Notes under the pieces: generated by a model
Database searches by the model: none
What the model was told of the DNA's origin: nothing
The model's input: only the letters and a program-made list of their open reading frames with translations
Assembly: GCA_963742585.1 (NCBI GenBank)
Contig: CAVUMI010000006.1
Span: 434,001-498,000, forward strand
DNA from: JACDEA01 sp963742585
GTDB taxonomy: Bacteria; Actinomycetota; Acidimicrobiia; Acidimicrobiales; JACDEA01
Length of the DNA stretch: 64,000 bases
Reading direction: 5' to 3'
In this document: one piece after another, positions 1 through 8,656 of the stretch
Layout of the letters: each line of letters starts with the position of its first letter
Position numbering within the stretch: the stretch's first letter is position 1
Program-made: the position numbers and the translations under genes

Positions 1-108
1 ACGGGCACGAGTCGTTTGCGCATACCGCGCACCGTAAGGACGCCAGGCAACGCGCGGTTGGCTACAGGATGAACGAGGGGTGAACTACGCCCGAAATCGA
101 GGGGGCTG

Positions 109-849
109 CTACGCGACGATCTCGACCGGCGTGCCGATGCCGGTCAGGCCCGCCAGCTTGGTGATGGCGGTGTTCTTCATCCGGATGCAGCCGTTGCTGA
201 TCGTGCCGGGTATGAGCTGCGGAGCATTGGTGCCGTGAATGGCGATCTGCCCGACGCCGCCCATGAAGCGTTCGAGCACATTGGAGAAGCCGGAGACACT
301 CATCTGGTACGGCCCCCAGACGGTGTTGGGGTTGGCCAGCTTGACCATGGCGTCGACATAGAACTTGCCCAGAGGTGTCGGGGTCCGGGCCTTGCCGACG
401 CCGACCGCCTCCTGCATGACGACTTCGTCACCCTTGAACAACGTGAGCCGCTGCGCGGCGACCTCAACGAGGATGCGGTACTGCTGCACGTCGGCCAGCT
501 TCACCTCACTGGCCCTTACCCAACCCACCGCGCCGTTGGGGCGCACGGGCAGCCGAACCTGGAGCCAATCGTCCCGCTTGTTGATCGCGAGGAATGCCAG
601 TGGCTGTGCCTCGGCGGTTGGGTTCTTGAGCGTGCCGACCGGCGTACCGGCCCCAGGCTCGGCGAAGACCGAAACCTGTTTCCCGCTGGCCCAGAGCAGC
701 TGGTTGTACTCGGCCGGCTTCGGCGGCGCCGTCGTGGACACCGTGGTGGGAGCGGCGACCGGCATCGCCAACTCGGAACCGCTGTTGGAGCAGGCGCCGG
801 CCAAGGCGACGACCGCAAGCAACGCGAGGACGATCCGCCGGGGAGCCAC
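109..849 (-). CDS. L,D-transpeptidase (YkuD) lipoprotein
   Basis: 246 aa. The N-terminus is a lipoprotein signal with lipobox LAGAC (Cys about residue 20), then a Thr/Pro-rich linker, an SH3-like region (about 48-118) and a C-terminal YkuD domain (about 122-246). The catalytic motif is visible: His in IHGT (about residue 205) and Cys in SNGCIRM (about 220). YkuD enzymes make 3-3 peptidoglycan cross-links or anchor proteins, outside the membrane. The start is GTG. The upstream minus-strand gene ends 4 bp before this start, so the two are probably one operon. The family is clear; the exact substrate is not. Confidence 0.9.
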   Translation of the reverse strand: MAPRRIVLALLAVVALAGACSNSGSELAMPVAAPTTVSTTAPPKPAEYNQLLWASGKQVSVFAEPGAGTPVGTLKNPTAEAQPLAFLAINKRDDWLQVRLPVRPNGAVGWVRASEVKLADVQQYRILVEVAAQRLTLFKGDEVVMQEAVGVGKARTPTPLGKFYVDAMVKLANPNTVWGPYQMSVSGFSNVLERFMGGVGQIAIHGTNAPQLIPGTISNGCIRMKNTAITKLAGLTGIGTPVEIVA

Positions 850-853
850 CGCG

Positions 854-1369
854 TCAGGTTACCTGTATCGGGACGCTCAGCTCCCGCGTGTTGGTGCCCA
901 GGGTTTCGTTGGAAACCACCAGCTGAAGCACCTGATCGCGAGCGCTCGACCGCGCCTCGTAACGGAGCGTGGCCAGCGCGGCGTTCATCGGCTCCAACGG
1001 TCCCCGGATGTATAACCACCCCGGCCCGAACGCTCGGTGAACCCTGATCCCGTCGCTGCGTTCGAAGTCGATATTCGCGGTGGGCGCGTACATAACCACC
1101 CCGAGCCAATCGTCGGGCTTTGCCCCCGGGGCGGCCAGGGCAAAGCCGGTGACCTTGCCATCTGATCGAGACGCCTTCACCCCGGACGGGGCATGCACCA
1201 CGGGGATCGGATCGCCCCGCACAACCGCCGGGACATAGGCGGTCGTCGTCGTCGGGCGCGTCGGCCGTGTGCTCGCGGATCGGGTCGAGCCGTCACGAAA
1301 CTGCCAGACGGCAAGGACGCCGAGCACCACGACCAGCAACGCCGCGATCGCAGCCCTTCGAGTTCGCAA
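854..1369 (-). CDS. Membrane-anchored extracytoplasmic protein, unknown function
   Basis: About 171 aa if started at TTG (1369). The open frame continues upstream to 1702, but that part runs antisense to the pilin and hydrolase genes, so it was rejected. The first 25 residues are basic (RTRR) followed by one hydrophobic helix (AAIAALLVVVLGVLAVW). A Thr/Arg/Ser linker and a compact domain of about 110 residues follow, with no motif I recognise. It sits 4 bp upstream of the L,D-transpeptidase gene, which suggests a cell-wall role by association only. The start choice is uncertain because no strong ribosome-binding site is visible. Confidence 0.6.
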   Translation of the reverse strand: MRTRRAAIAALLVVVLGVLAVWQFRDGSTRSASTRPTRPTTTTAYVPAVVRGDPIPVVHAPSGVKASRSDGKVTGFALAAPGAKPDDWLGVVMYAPTANIDFERSDGIRVHRAFGPGWLYIRGPLEPMNAALATLRYEARSSARDQVLQLVVSNETLGTNTRELSVPIQVT

Positions 1370-1444
1370 GGGAGCATCTTCGCAGGAGTCACACCCACCC
1401 GCGGCGAACGGAACCAGAGCAACGATTAGACCCCGGAGGGCGAA

Positions 1445-1582
1445 ATGAACACATTGATCAACCGGCTGATGATGAGGGTGCACCGCACGGAGCGGGGCGC
1501 CAGCCTGGTCGAGTACGGGCTGCTGGTGGTGGCGATCCTCGTGGCCGCGGCCGCGGTTGCGAAGGAGCTCCCCAAGCTCTAA
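1445..1582 (+). CDS. Flp-type pilin (class III prepilin)
   Basis: 45-aa protein. It shows the type IVb/Flp prepilin signature: a short basic leader ending in RGA, then SLVEYGLLVVAILVAAA. The Glu at position +5 and Tyr at +6 after the predicted cleavage site (GA|SLVEY) are typical of Flp pilins processed by a TadV/CpaA prepilin peptidase. A good ribosome-binding site (GGAGGGC) lies 5 bp upstream of the ATG. No other tad genes lie nearby; the only related gene in the window is the TadE-like one at 55528-56109. It is divergent from the membrane protein at 854-1369, and the next gene starts 3 bp after its stop. Confidence 0.85.
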   Translation: MNTLINRLMMRVHRTERGASLVEYGLLVVAILVAAAAVAKELPKL

Positions 1583-1585
1583 CCG

Positions 1586-2515
1586 GTGACCGACATCCCG
1601 ACCGAGGCCGAGGTCCTCGGCTATTTCGACGCGCTGTCGAACTGGGGACGGTGGGGCGCGGACGATCGGCTGGGCACGCTGAACCACATCGGTCCGGACC
1701 ACCGCGTCGCCGCCGCCCGCCTCGTGACCGAGGGCGTCACGGTGTCACTGGCGTGGGATGTCGACACGGTGCCCCGCGTCGATCACGTCTTCGGCCCGGC
1801 GCAGCGATTCATGCTTGCGACCGGCGAGGCCGTGCCCACCTCCGGCGGTGGTGGCGCGCTCGAACACATCGGCCTCGTGTACCACGGCTACACCGTCACG
1901 CACCTCGACGCGCTTTCCCACATCTTCTGGAACGGCCGGATGTACAACGGACGACCCGCGGGCGCGGTGACCGCCATGTTCGGTGCACGGGAGCACGACG
2001 TCCGCGCCGCGGCGGAGGGAATCGTCACCCGCGGCATCCTCCTTGATGTGACGGGCGAAGAGCCCTGGCTCGAGCCGGGCACGCCAGTGTTCCCCGACGA
2101 TCTCGAACGGGCCCAGGCCGAGGGCGGTGTCACCGTCGGCGCCGGCGACATCGTCCTCCTCCGCACCGGCTACGGCCGGCTGGTACGCGAGCAGGGTCAC
2201 TACAACGTCCGCGAACGCGGCCGCGCCGGTCTGCACCCGGCCTGCCTGCCCTGGCTGCACGAACGGGACGTCGCCGCTATCGCCAGCGACAGCGCGTGCG
2301 GCGTGATGCCCTGCCCCGGCTACCCCTCGGTCCATGACCCCGTACACGCGGTGGGGATCGTCGCCATGGGGCTGTGGCTCATCGACAACTGCGACCTCGA
2401 GCCACTGGCGGCCGCCTGCTCAACCTACGGACGGCGGGCCTTCCAGTTCGTGCTCGCGCCCCTCCGCGTGGCCGGTGGCACCGGCAGCCCCGCCAATCCC
2501 CTGGCGATGTTCTGA
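1586..2515 (+). CDS. Cyclase family protein (PF04199, kynurenine-formamidase-like)
   Basis: 309 aa, GTG start 3 bp after the pilin stop. The metal-binding signature of the family (HxxTHxDxxxH) is seen as YTVTHLDALSH at about residue 108. The length suits the long subgroup of bacterial cyclase-family amidohydrolases, in which kynurenine formamidase and isatin hydrolase are the characterised members. A metal-dependent hydrolase acting on an amide, lactam or lactone is expected; the substrate cannot be named. The tight spacing to the pilin may reflect read-through rather than shared function. Confidence 0.85.
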   Translation: MTDIPTEAEVLGYFDALSNWGRWGADDRLGTLNHIGPDHRVAAARLVTEGVTVSLAWDVDTVPRVDHVFGPAQRFMLATGEAVPTSGGGGALEHIGLVYHGYTVTHLDALSHIFWNGRMYNGRPAGAVTAMFGAREHDVRAAAEGIVTRGILLDVTGEEPWLEPGTPVFPDDLERAQAEGGVTVGAGDIVLLRTGYGRLVREQGHYNVRERGRAGLHPACLPWLHERDVAAIASDSACGVMPCPGYPSVHDPVHAVGIVAMGLWLIDNCDLEPLAAACSTYGRRAFQFVLAPLRVAGGTGSPANPLAMF

Positions 2516-2587
2516 GCGGTTAACCTGAGCCGCTGATCGGCGCGGGGCGGGCGAACCGCAGGAACCCGGTGAGGCCGATCCACCCCC

Positions 2588-3160
2588 ATGCCCCCTCGTT
2601 CCCTTATGCGCGTATTGGTCATGGCCGCCGTCCTGGTGGCTCTAGCGCCGGCGATCCCCGAAGCGCTCCGGGACTCGACTATCGAATTGACCTCCCCCGC
2701 GGTGGCCGGCATCTCAATGGATGCCGACCGCACGGCCTTTCTGCGGGACCGGGCATCCCGTAACGCCGAATCGCGACGGACGCGCCTCGTACGCCCGGCG
2801 CCGGGAAAGGTCACCGGTCCGTTCGGTGAGCGGCGACGGGGGCACTCACACCCGGGCATCGACATCGACGGCACAACCGGTGACCCCGTCGTAGCCGCGG
2901 CCACGGGTACCGTGGCCCACGCCGGCCCAGCACCCAAGGGCTACGGGGGCTACGGGCAGACGGTCATCATCGACCACGGCAATTTTCAGACGCTCTACGC
3001 CCACCTGTCGCGCATCGATGTCGTCGTCGGCCAGCCCGCCACCGCCGGTGACGGCGTGGGTGCCATAGGCACCACGGGGTCAGTCACTGGATCACACCTG
3101 CACTTCGAGGTGCGGGTCGACGGGCGACCGGTCGATCCCGCGACGGTGATGCGGTGGTGA
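2588..3160 (+). CDS. M23 family (LytM-type) metallopeptidase, secreted
   Basis: 190 aa. An N-terminal hydrophobic segment (about 7-22) acts as signal or anchor, followed by a short helical region and a C-terminal peptidase M23 domain (about 75-188). Zinc ligands are visible: SHPGIDID (HxxxD) and HLHFEV (HxH), plus the glycine-rich GYGGYGQTVIIDHG loop. M23 enzymes cleave peptide cross-bridges of peptidoglycan, or serve as amidase activators if degenerate; here the ligands are intact. ATG at 2606 is an alternative start. No convincing ribosome-binding site precedes either. Confidence 0.88.
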   Translation: MPPRSLMRVLVMAAVLVALAPAIPEALRDSTIELTSPAVAGISMDADRTAFLRDRASRNAESRRTRLVRPAPGKVTGPFGERRRGHSHPGIDIDGTTGDPVVAAATGTVAHAGPAPKGYGGYGQTVIIDHGNFQTLYAHLSRIDVVVGQPATAGDGVGAIGTTGSVTGSHLHFEVRVDGRPVDPATVMRW

Positions 3161-3166
3161 GGCGGC

Positions 3167-3523
3167 TTAGCGCCAGTCCCTGATCCGCAAGCCAGCCCGC
3201 GGCCGATTGGCCCGCTTTCGGGGCTCGGCCGGGCCACCGTCCTCGCCTGAAACCACGGTGCCGCTGAAGCGGTTGGGCCCGCTGACGCTCCCGCTGCTGG
3301 TGCCGTCCGCCCCGTCGGCACCCCGGCTGCTCGTCGTGCTTCTGCGTCCGCTGACCTGGATGTTCGCGCCACCCTTGCCGCCGTCGGCATTGTTCTTGCC
3401 GTTCCTGATCGACCCGGCGTTGCCACCGTTACCGCCGTTAGCGCTGGCCCCGAACGCCGTTTCTGAGATCACACCGGTCAGACCAAGGAGCCCGATGCCC
3501 GCCACGCACAGCTTCCGCTTCAT
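3167..3523 (-). CDS. Small secreted Gly/Asn/Ser-rich protein
   Basis: 118 aa. A clear Sec signal (MKRKLCVAGIGLLGLTGVIS, cleavage near AFGAS) is followed by a low-complexity mature part rich in Gly, Asn, Ser and Asp (ANGGNGGNAG, GADGADG) and a basic C-terminus. No enzymatic motif is visible. The composition suggests a structural or surface protein. It converges with the M23 gene (6 bp between stops). Confidence 0.65.
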   Translation of the reverse strand: MKRKLCVAGIGLLGLTGVISETAFGASANGGNGGNAGSIRNGKNNADGGKGGANIQVSGRRSTTSSRGADGADGTSSGSVSGPNRFSGTVVSGEDGGPAEPRKRANRPRAGLRIRDWR

Positions 3524-3602
3524 TTCCTACGCCCTTTTCGTCGTCCGCCAAACAGCGTCGCCGACGGTAGTGACCGGCCGACGCGTCAGTCAACCAACGG
3601 CG

Positions 3603-5279
3603 CTAAAGCGCAGGTGTGAGGGTCACGGTGATGGCGTCACCGTCGTTGACCGCGCTCAGGGTGACCGGAACGCGACCGCCGATCGAGTCCACTGTGGAGT
3701 CGAGCATCGGCATCGGCGCGGACATCGGACCCGTCGTCGCCGGGATGCGGTTCACCGTCACCCGCCAGCGGGCGACCGTCGGCGAGGCGGTGATGTCCAG
3801 TTCGATGGCTTTGGTCACCGGAGTAGTAAGGCCCTGCGCGCAACCGAAGGGCAGCTTTGCAGTGCACTGCTCGTGCCGCCCAACCAGGACCCGAACGACG
3901 CCGGACGGATCGGCGACGGCAAAGGCCGACATGCGCGCCGTCGAGACGCGGGTGGCGACTCGCGTACCGGTCATGCTGGCGTAGAAGTTGTGCACCCAGT
4001 AGTTGGCCAGACGTTGGCCGTCGCTGCTGAACAGGCCGCTCAGGCTGCGGTTCGAGCACTCGTTGTAGGTCGGGTAGCCCCCGGCCTCCCAGCACGTGCG
4101 ATTGGCACGCACGTTGGCCTGCTCGAAACTCGTGAGGTAACCGGCGATCCATCCCGGGATGAGGTGCATCTGTAGCGCGCCGTACTCCGTGATCATGACC
4201 TCGACGTCGCCGAGATTGCGCGCCGCCAGCAGCTTGCGGACCGTGTCGACGTGGTACCCGATCGCCACGGGAAGGGCCGTGGTGTCGCCGGTGTAGTTGC
4301 CACCGCTGACCTCGTGCCACGCAACCGCGCCGGGCTGGATGCCCTTGGCCTGCACGTAGTCCAGGAACGTCTTGAGGTCGAGCGTCAACGGTCGCCCCGG
4401 CAACACTGTGTAGGCCGCGATGCTCGGGCCGATGACCTTGGCAGTCGGATCGACGGCTCGGATCTCGGCGTAGGCCACGGCGAATTGCTCGAGCATCAGC
4501 GCCGGCGTCCACAGTGCCGTGTCTGCCGCGCTGAGGTAGTTGGCCAGACCGGGCTCGTTCTGCACATTCCAGTAGTCCGGGTTATGACCGCTGTTGACGA
4601 GTGTCGTCGCGTAGGAGCGAACCCAGGCGCGGTACGCGCTCCAGTCCTTCCATGGCGTCTTTGCGTAGGGCGAGGACACCGTGAATGTCGCGGCCAGCCA
4701 CGCGTCAGAGACGATCGCTATCACCTTCGCGCCGCCGGCGCGGGCGTGGTTGAACAATGTGTAGTCGGGCGGGTTCACTCCCATCCGCCACACGCTCGGT
4801 TGCAGCGCGGCGAGCTCGGCCGTAGGGAGCGGCTGACTGTTCTGGAAACCCTGCGCTCGCAGTGTGGCCGCGCCGCTCGGCGAATCGGTGACGGTCGCGC
4901 ACAAGTCGGCGTACTCGGCACAGTCTGACGCGACGAGAATCGGCGGCGATGTTCGCGCCGGCCCATACCCGGCAACGTTCGCCGGGTACACGTTGACCAG
5001 GTAGTACCGGTTGGCCGGCACCCCTGGGAGGCTCACCGAAGTGCAGTCGCTCTCGAAGCACCACGCCTGGCCGAAGAACTTGCCGCCACTGATCGCTTGC
5101 GCCACGTACCACTCAGCTCGCTGTCCTGTGGGCGACGGCACCCACGTCGCCTTGAGCGTCGTGTTCGAGTCGGGGTTGGTGACAACGACGGACGACACCG
5201 CTCGCGGCGCGGCAACAGCAGCAGCGTGCGCGATATCAGTCGCCACAAGCGTGGCGGACAACGCGGCGATGCCAGACAA
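3603..5279 (-). CDS. Secreted glycoside hydrolase-like protein (clan GH-A fold), paralog 1
   Basis: 558 aa as an open frame from TTG at 5279. An N-terminal fibronectin-III-like domain (NPDSNTTLKATWVPSP; about 33-105) precedes a TIM-barrel glycosidase-like domain. Candidate catalytic Glu residues sit in WNVQNEPG (about 241, acid/base) and MITEYGALQ (about 361, nucleophile), as in GH39/GH5-like clan-A enzymes. A C-terminal beta-sandwich ends the protein. The frame starts within the hydrophobic core of the signal peptide. A proper basic n-region (VIKKNAALALP, GTG at 5314, with a GGGAGAGGA site upstream) lies one frame over, so a one-base deletion near the T-run at 5276-5280 is likely. The family is inferred from motifs; the substrate is unknown. 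Confidence 0.75.
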   Translation of the reverse strand: MSGIAALSATLVATDIAHAAAVAAPRAVSSVVVTNPDSNTTLKATWVPSPTGQRAEWYVAQAISGGKFFGQAWCFESDCTSVSLPGVPANRYYLVNVYPANVAGYGPARTSPPILVASDCAEYADLCATVTDSPSGAATLRAQGFQNSQPLPTAELAALQPSVWRMGVNPPDYTLFNHARAGGAKVIAIVSDAWLAATFTVSSPYAKTPWKDWSAYRAWVRSYATTLVNSGHNPDYWNVQNEPGLANYLSAADTALWTPALMLEQFAVAYAEIRAVDPTAKVIGPSIAAYTVLPGRPLTLDLKTFLDYVQAKGIQPGAVAWHEVSGGNYTGDTTALPVAIGYHVDTVRKLLAARNLGDVEVMITEYGALQMHLIPGWIAGYLTSFEQANVRANRTCWEAGGYPTYNECSNRSLSGLFSSDGQRLANYWVHNFYASMTGTRVATRVSTARMSAFAVADPSGVVRVLVGRHEQCTAKLPFGCAQGLTTPVTKAIELDITASPTVARWRVTVNRIPATTGPMSAPMPMLDSTVDSIGGRVPVTLSAVNDGDAITVTLTPAL

Positions 5280-5433
5280 AACGGCAGCGCCAGGGCAGCA
5301 TTTTTCTTAATCACTCCTCTCCCGACTCATGAACTCCCGCACCATGCGGACGGAGTCAGGGAAAAGGAACATCGGCGCGGCGCGTCAGCACCTGAGCGGT
5401 TCGCTCATCGCCGCGGATGAAGGGGACTTTGGC

Positions 5434-7143
5434 CTACGCGGCAGGCGTAAGCGTGACGGTGACCGCGTCGCCGTCGTTGACCGAGTTGAGCAGAATGCTC
5501 ACGCGACCGGCGATCGGCGTGATCGACGTATCGAGCATCGGCACTGGTGCCGAGAGCGGGCCCGTGGCCGCCGGGATGCGGTTCACTGTGACGTGCCACT
5601 GCGTGACTAGTGGGGATGCGTCGACATCGAGCGTCATGTTCTTCGCTACTTGTGTCGTAAGTCCCTGCGCGCACCCGAACGGCAAGTTGGCGGTGCATTG
5701 TTCGTGGCGACCGACGAGAACCCGCACCGTGTTATCGGCGTCCGTGGTCGCAAACGTCGACAGCGCGGCGGTCGATACTCGCGATGCCACGCGCGTTCCC
5801 GCCATGCCGGCGTAGAACCGATGCACCCAGTAGTTCGCAAGGCGCTCGCCCCCGCTGCTGAACAGACCGCTCAGGCTGCGGTTCGCGCACTGGTTGAACG
5901 TCGGGGGACCCGCATCGGACCAACACGTGCGGTTGGCGCCGTCGACGTCGGCGCGTTCGATACTGGTGATGTAGCCGGCGACCCAGCCAGGGATGAGGTG
6001 CATCTGCAGCGCGCCGTATTCCGAGATAAGGATCTCCGGGTTGCCGAGGTTGCGCGTGGACATCAGCTTTCGCACTGTGTCGACGTGATACTCGATGGCG
6101 ACCGGCAGCGCGGTCGTGTCGCCGGTCAGGTTGCCGGCGTTGGCCTCGTGCCAGGTGACCGCGCCGAGATCGATGCCGTTGGCTTGCACGTAGTCGAGGA
6201 AGGTCTCGATATCGAGAACCATCGGCCTGGCCGCGACTGTGTAGGTCGCGATGCTGGGGCCGATGACCTTGGCGGCCGCGTCGACGGCGCGGATCTCCTC
6301 GTAGGCAATCTTGAACTGCTCGAGCATTCGGGCCGGCGTCCACTCGTCGTGATCGGCCGGGCTCAAATGATCGCCACCAGGCTCGTTTTGCACGTCCCAG
6401 TAATCCGGGTTCCGGCCGGCGTTGACGAGCATCGTCGCGTAGGACCGGACAAACGACCGGTATGCCTCCCAGTCCTCCCACGGCGGCTCGGGGAACCCCG
6501 TCTCGGGATCCAGCGTCGCGGCTCGCCACACGTCGGACAGGATGACGAGCACCTTCGCGCCGGCGGCTCGCGCGTGGTCGAACAAGTCGTAGTCCTCTTC
6601 GTAGACGCCCATTCGCCAGAAGCGCGGCTGTAGCGCGGCGAGCTCATCGGGCGGGAGCGGACGGCCGTTCTGGAATCCCTCTGCGAGCGACGTCGCCGCG
6701 CCGTCCGGCGACGCGGTCATGACCGTCGCGCACAAGTCGGCGAAGTTGACGCAGCCCGATGTGACCAGGTACGGCGGCGAGGTTCGTGGCGGTCCATAGC
6801 CGGCAAAGTTGGCCGGGTAGACGTTGACGACGTAGTACCGGTTGGGCGGCACCCCGGGGATGCTCACCGAGGTGCAGTCGGTCTCGTAGCACCAGGCCTG
6901 CCCGTAGAACCTGCCGCCGCTGATCGCCTGCGCCACGTACCACTCGGCCGGCTCTCCGATGGGCGACGGCACCCACGTCACCTTGAGTGTCGTGTTCGAG
7001 TCGGGGTTGCTGATGGTCGCGGCGATGACCGGGTTCGGCGGGGCGGTAGCAGCGCGGGCACCGTCGTTCGCTACGAGCAGGCTGCCCAACACCACCAAAC
7101 CCACCACAGCTGCGCACTTCGGGATGAACCGTCGAATCCGCAT
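5434..7143 (-). CDS. Secreted glycoside hydrolase-like protein (clan GH-A fold), paralog 2
   Basis: 569 aa from ATG at 7143 (a GTG at 7167 is also open). Signal peptide MRIRRFIPKCAAVVGLVVLG with cleavage near ARA. It is co-linear with paralog 1 from the FnIII-like region (NPDSNTTLKVTWVPSP) to the C-terminus. Candidate catalytic Glu residues lie in WDVQNEPG (about 253) and LISEYGALQ (about 374). It is a tandem duplicate, 119 bp upstream of paralog 1's secretion signal, probably in the same transcription direction but with room for its own promoter. The intact signal here is the template showing that paralog 1's N-terminus is frame-shifted. Extracellular polysaccharide degradation is inferred. 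Confidence 0.8.
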   Translation of the reverse strand: MRIRRFIPKCAAVVGLVVLGSLLVANDGARAATAPPNPVIAATISNPDSNTTLKVTWVPSPIGEPAEWYVAQAISGGRFYGQAWCYETDCTSVSIPGVPPNRYYVVNVYPANFAGYGPPRTSPPYLVTSGCVNFADLCATVMTASPDGAATSLAEGFQNGRPLPPDELAALQPRFWRMGVYEEDYDLFDHARAAGAKVLVILSDVWRAATLDPETGFPEPPWEDWEAYRSFVRSYATMLVNAGRNPDYWDVQNEPGGDHLSPADHDEWTPARMLEQFKIAYEEIRAVDAAAKVIGPSIATYTVAARPMVLDIETFLDYVQANGIDLGAVTWHEANAGNLTGDTTALPVAIEYHVDTVRKLMSTRNLGNPEILISEYGALQMHLIPGWVAGYITSIERADVDGANRTCWSDAGPPTFNQCANRSLSGLFSSGGERLANYWVHRFYAGMAGTRVASRVSTAALSTFATTDADNTVRVLVGRHEQCTANLPFGCAQGLTTQVAKNMTLDVDASPLVTQWHVTVNRIPAATGPLSAPVPMLDTSITPIAGRVSILLNSVNDGDAVTVTLTPAA

Positions 7144-7227
7144 TTTCCTACCGATCCTTCTCCGCACGAGCGGGACCCGGTTAACGGTGGTTAATATCTC
7201 ACTGACTCTTGGGGACGGGGAGAAAGT

Positions 7228-8307
7228 ATGCGTCGTTGGTTGGCAAACGCGCTGGGCTCTGCGTTGCTAGCGGGACTGGCGGTGGCCGCCCCCGGCCTAC
7301 CCGCTCAGGCCGCCGACGGTGTCCGGTATGTCGACCTGGTCTTCGATGAGGTCGTCGTCACTACGCACTCATACGGCGCGGCCTACAACTCGCTCGGCCA
7401 GCTCCAGGAGTTGAAGCTCGATGTGTACAAACCCGTAGGCGATATCGCCACGGATCGCGGTCTGTACATATGGGCGCACGGCGGCAACTTCCGCGTCGGC
7501 AACAGAGGTCAGTCCGGCCCGATACGCGACATGGCGCGGCGCGGTTGGGTGGGCATCTCCATCAGCTACCGGCTCCGGCCCGAGCTGCCGGGGAACGCCG
7601 CGGTCGGAGCGATCACAGACCCGGCCTCCCTGCCCGCGTTCATCGATGCCGTCAACGACGCGCAGCACGACATGCAGGCGGCCGTCCGCTGGGGGCGGCG
7701 GAACGCGGCCACGCTCGGCGTCGACTCGAGCAAGATCGCGGTGGGGGGCATCTCTGCCGGAGCCATCACATCGTTGATGGTGGCGTTCAACCCCAACGAC
7801 CCTGGCAACAGCAACGACGTCGACGTGTCCTCCGCGGTCGCCGCCGCCGTCTCCCACGCCGGCACGTACGCACCGGTCCTCCTTGGTGAGTTCCCCTTCC
7901 CGGGCGCGCCACCGATCGCCGTGTACCACGGCACCAACGACGAGCAGGTGCCGTACCCGCTGGCGCCGATTGCTTGCGCGCTGACGCTCCTGGTGCTCAA
8001 CGACTGCGAGTTCGTGACGTTCGTCGGCCAAGGCCATCAGACGATGGGCAGCGACCTCGCGCGCGACTTCCTGTATCGCCACGTCATTCGCGGCCACGAC
8101 GAGTTGCGCACGCCGTTAACCATCGGCAACGCCGAGGACATCACGACCCTCGCCGGTGCCGAGCTTCCCGACGCCGCCGGCCTTGGTACGGCGACGGGCG
8201 CGACCGCGGGTGTGGTCGTCCCGAGTGACCCGAACATCATCGTCAGCGAGACAGAACAGTTCGTGAACTACATCGCCAACGCCGCGGGCGTCCCGCTACC
8301 CGAGTAG
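7228..8307 (+). CDS. Secreted alpha/beta-hydrolase (esterase/carboxylesterase-like)
   Basis: 359 aa. Sec signal (1-29, cleavage at AQA|AD). Esterase fold with the HGG oxyanion motif (YIWAHGGNF, about residue 91) and nucleophile elbow GISAGA (Ser about 176), the arrangement of the HSL/BD-FAE lipase-esterase group. The region YHGTNDEQVPY supplies a likely acid Asp, and the His is probably in GQGHQTMG. Ribosome-binding site GGGGAGAAAG lies just upstream of the ATG. It is divergent from the glycosidase pair and could remove acyl groups from the same polysaccharide; that link is inference. Confidence 0.85.
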   Translation: MRRWLANALGSALLAGLAVAAPGLPAQAADGVRYVDLVFDEVVVTTHSYGAAYNSLGQLQELKLDVYKPVGDIATDRGLYIWAHGGNFRVGNRGQSGPIRDMARRGWVGISISYRLRPELPGNAAVGAITDPASLPAFIDAVNDAQHDMQAAVRWGRRNAATLGVDSSKIAVGGISAGAITSLMVAFNPNDPGNSNDVDVSSAVAAAVSHAGTYAPVLLGEFPFPGAPPIAVYHGTNDEQVPYPLAPIACALTLLVLNDCEFVTFVGQGHQTMGSDLARDFLYRHVIRGHDELRTPLTIGNAEDITTLAGAELPDAAGLGTATGATAGVVVPSDPNIIVSETEQFVNYIANAAGVPLPE

Positions 8308-8314
8308 CGCGCGG

Positions 8315-8608
8315 TCAGAGCAGGCCGAGCATGCTGCCGAAGCCGAGAATTCCCGGCGACGAGCCGTCATCGGTATACGGGTTGAAATACGCCTCGGTGG
8401 CCGGGTCGTAGACCGCGCACTGGATCGTCGGCGCGAGGATCGTGCCAGCGCAGAGGGCGGGTCCGAGGCCGAGGGCCTGGATCAGGCCCCGCGTGAACTC
8501 GAGCGGGTGCGGGTCCGCCGCGCGCGCCGCTGAAGCGCCAGCGAAGGTCACCACCCCCAGACTCAACGACGCTGCTACCGCGATCCGCCCAAGCAGGTTG
8601 CGTGTCAC
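8315..8608 (-). CDS. Small secreted protein, unknown function
   Basis: 97 aa from GTG at 8608, preceded by GGAGGG with 6-bp spacing. A signal peptide (VTRNLLGRIAVAASLSLGVV, cleavage near ARAAD) is followed by a 60-residue mature part with two Cys (LCAGTI, IQCAVY) that may form a disulfide. No known domain was recognised. The frame is open further upstream to 8776, but that would overlap the next gene's leader and lacks a secretion signal at its end. Confidence 0.6.
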   Translation of the reverse strand: MTRNLLGRIAVAASLSLGVVTFAGASAARAADPHPLEFTRGLIQALGLGPALCAGTILAPTIQCAVYDPATEAYFNPYTDDGSSPGILGFGSMLGLL

Positions 8609-8656
8609 TCTGTGCCCTCCCTCGGTGGCGTCTAGCAGAAGCCTAACGTTTCGCAC

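Noticed and set aside
854..1702. Full 282-residue version of the 854 gene
   Set aside because: Upstream third is antisense to the pilin and hydrolase genes and precedes the hydrophobic signal.
2519..2587. GC-rich leader before the M23 gene as a c-di-AMP (ydaO) riboswitch
   Set aside because: Such switches often precede wall-hydrolase genes, but the 70-bp gap is too short and lacks the conserved core.
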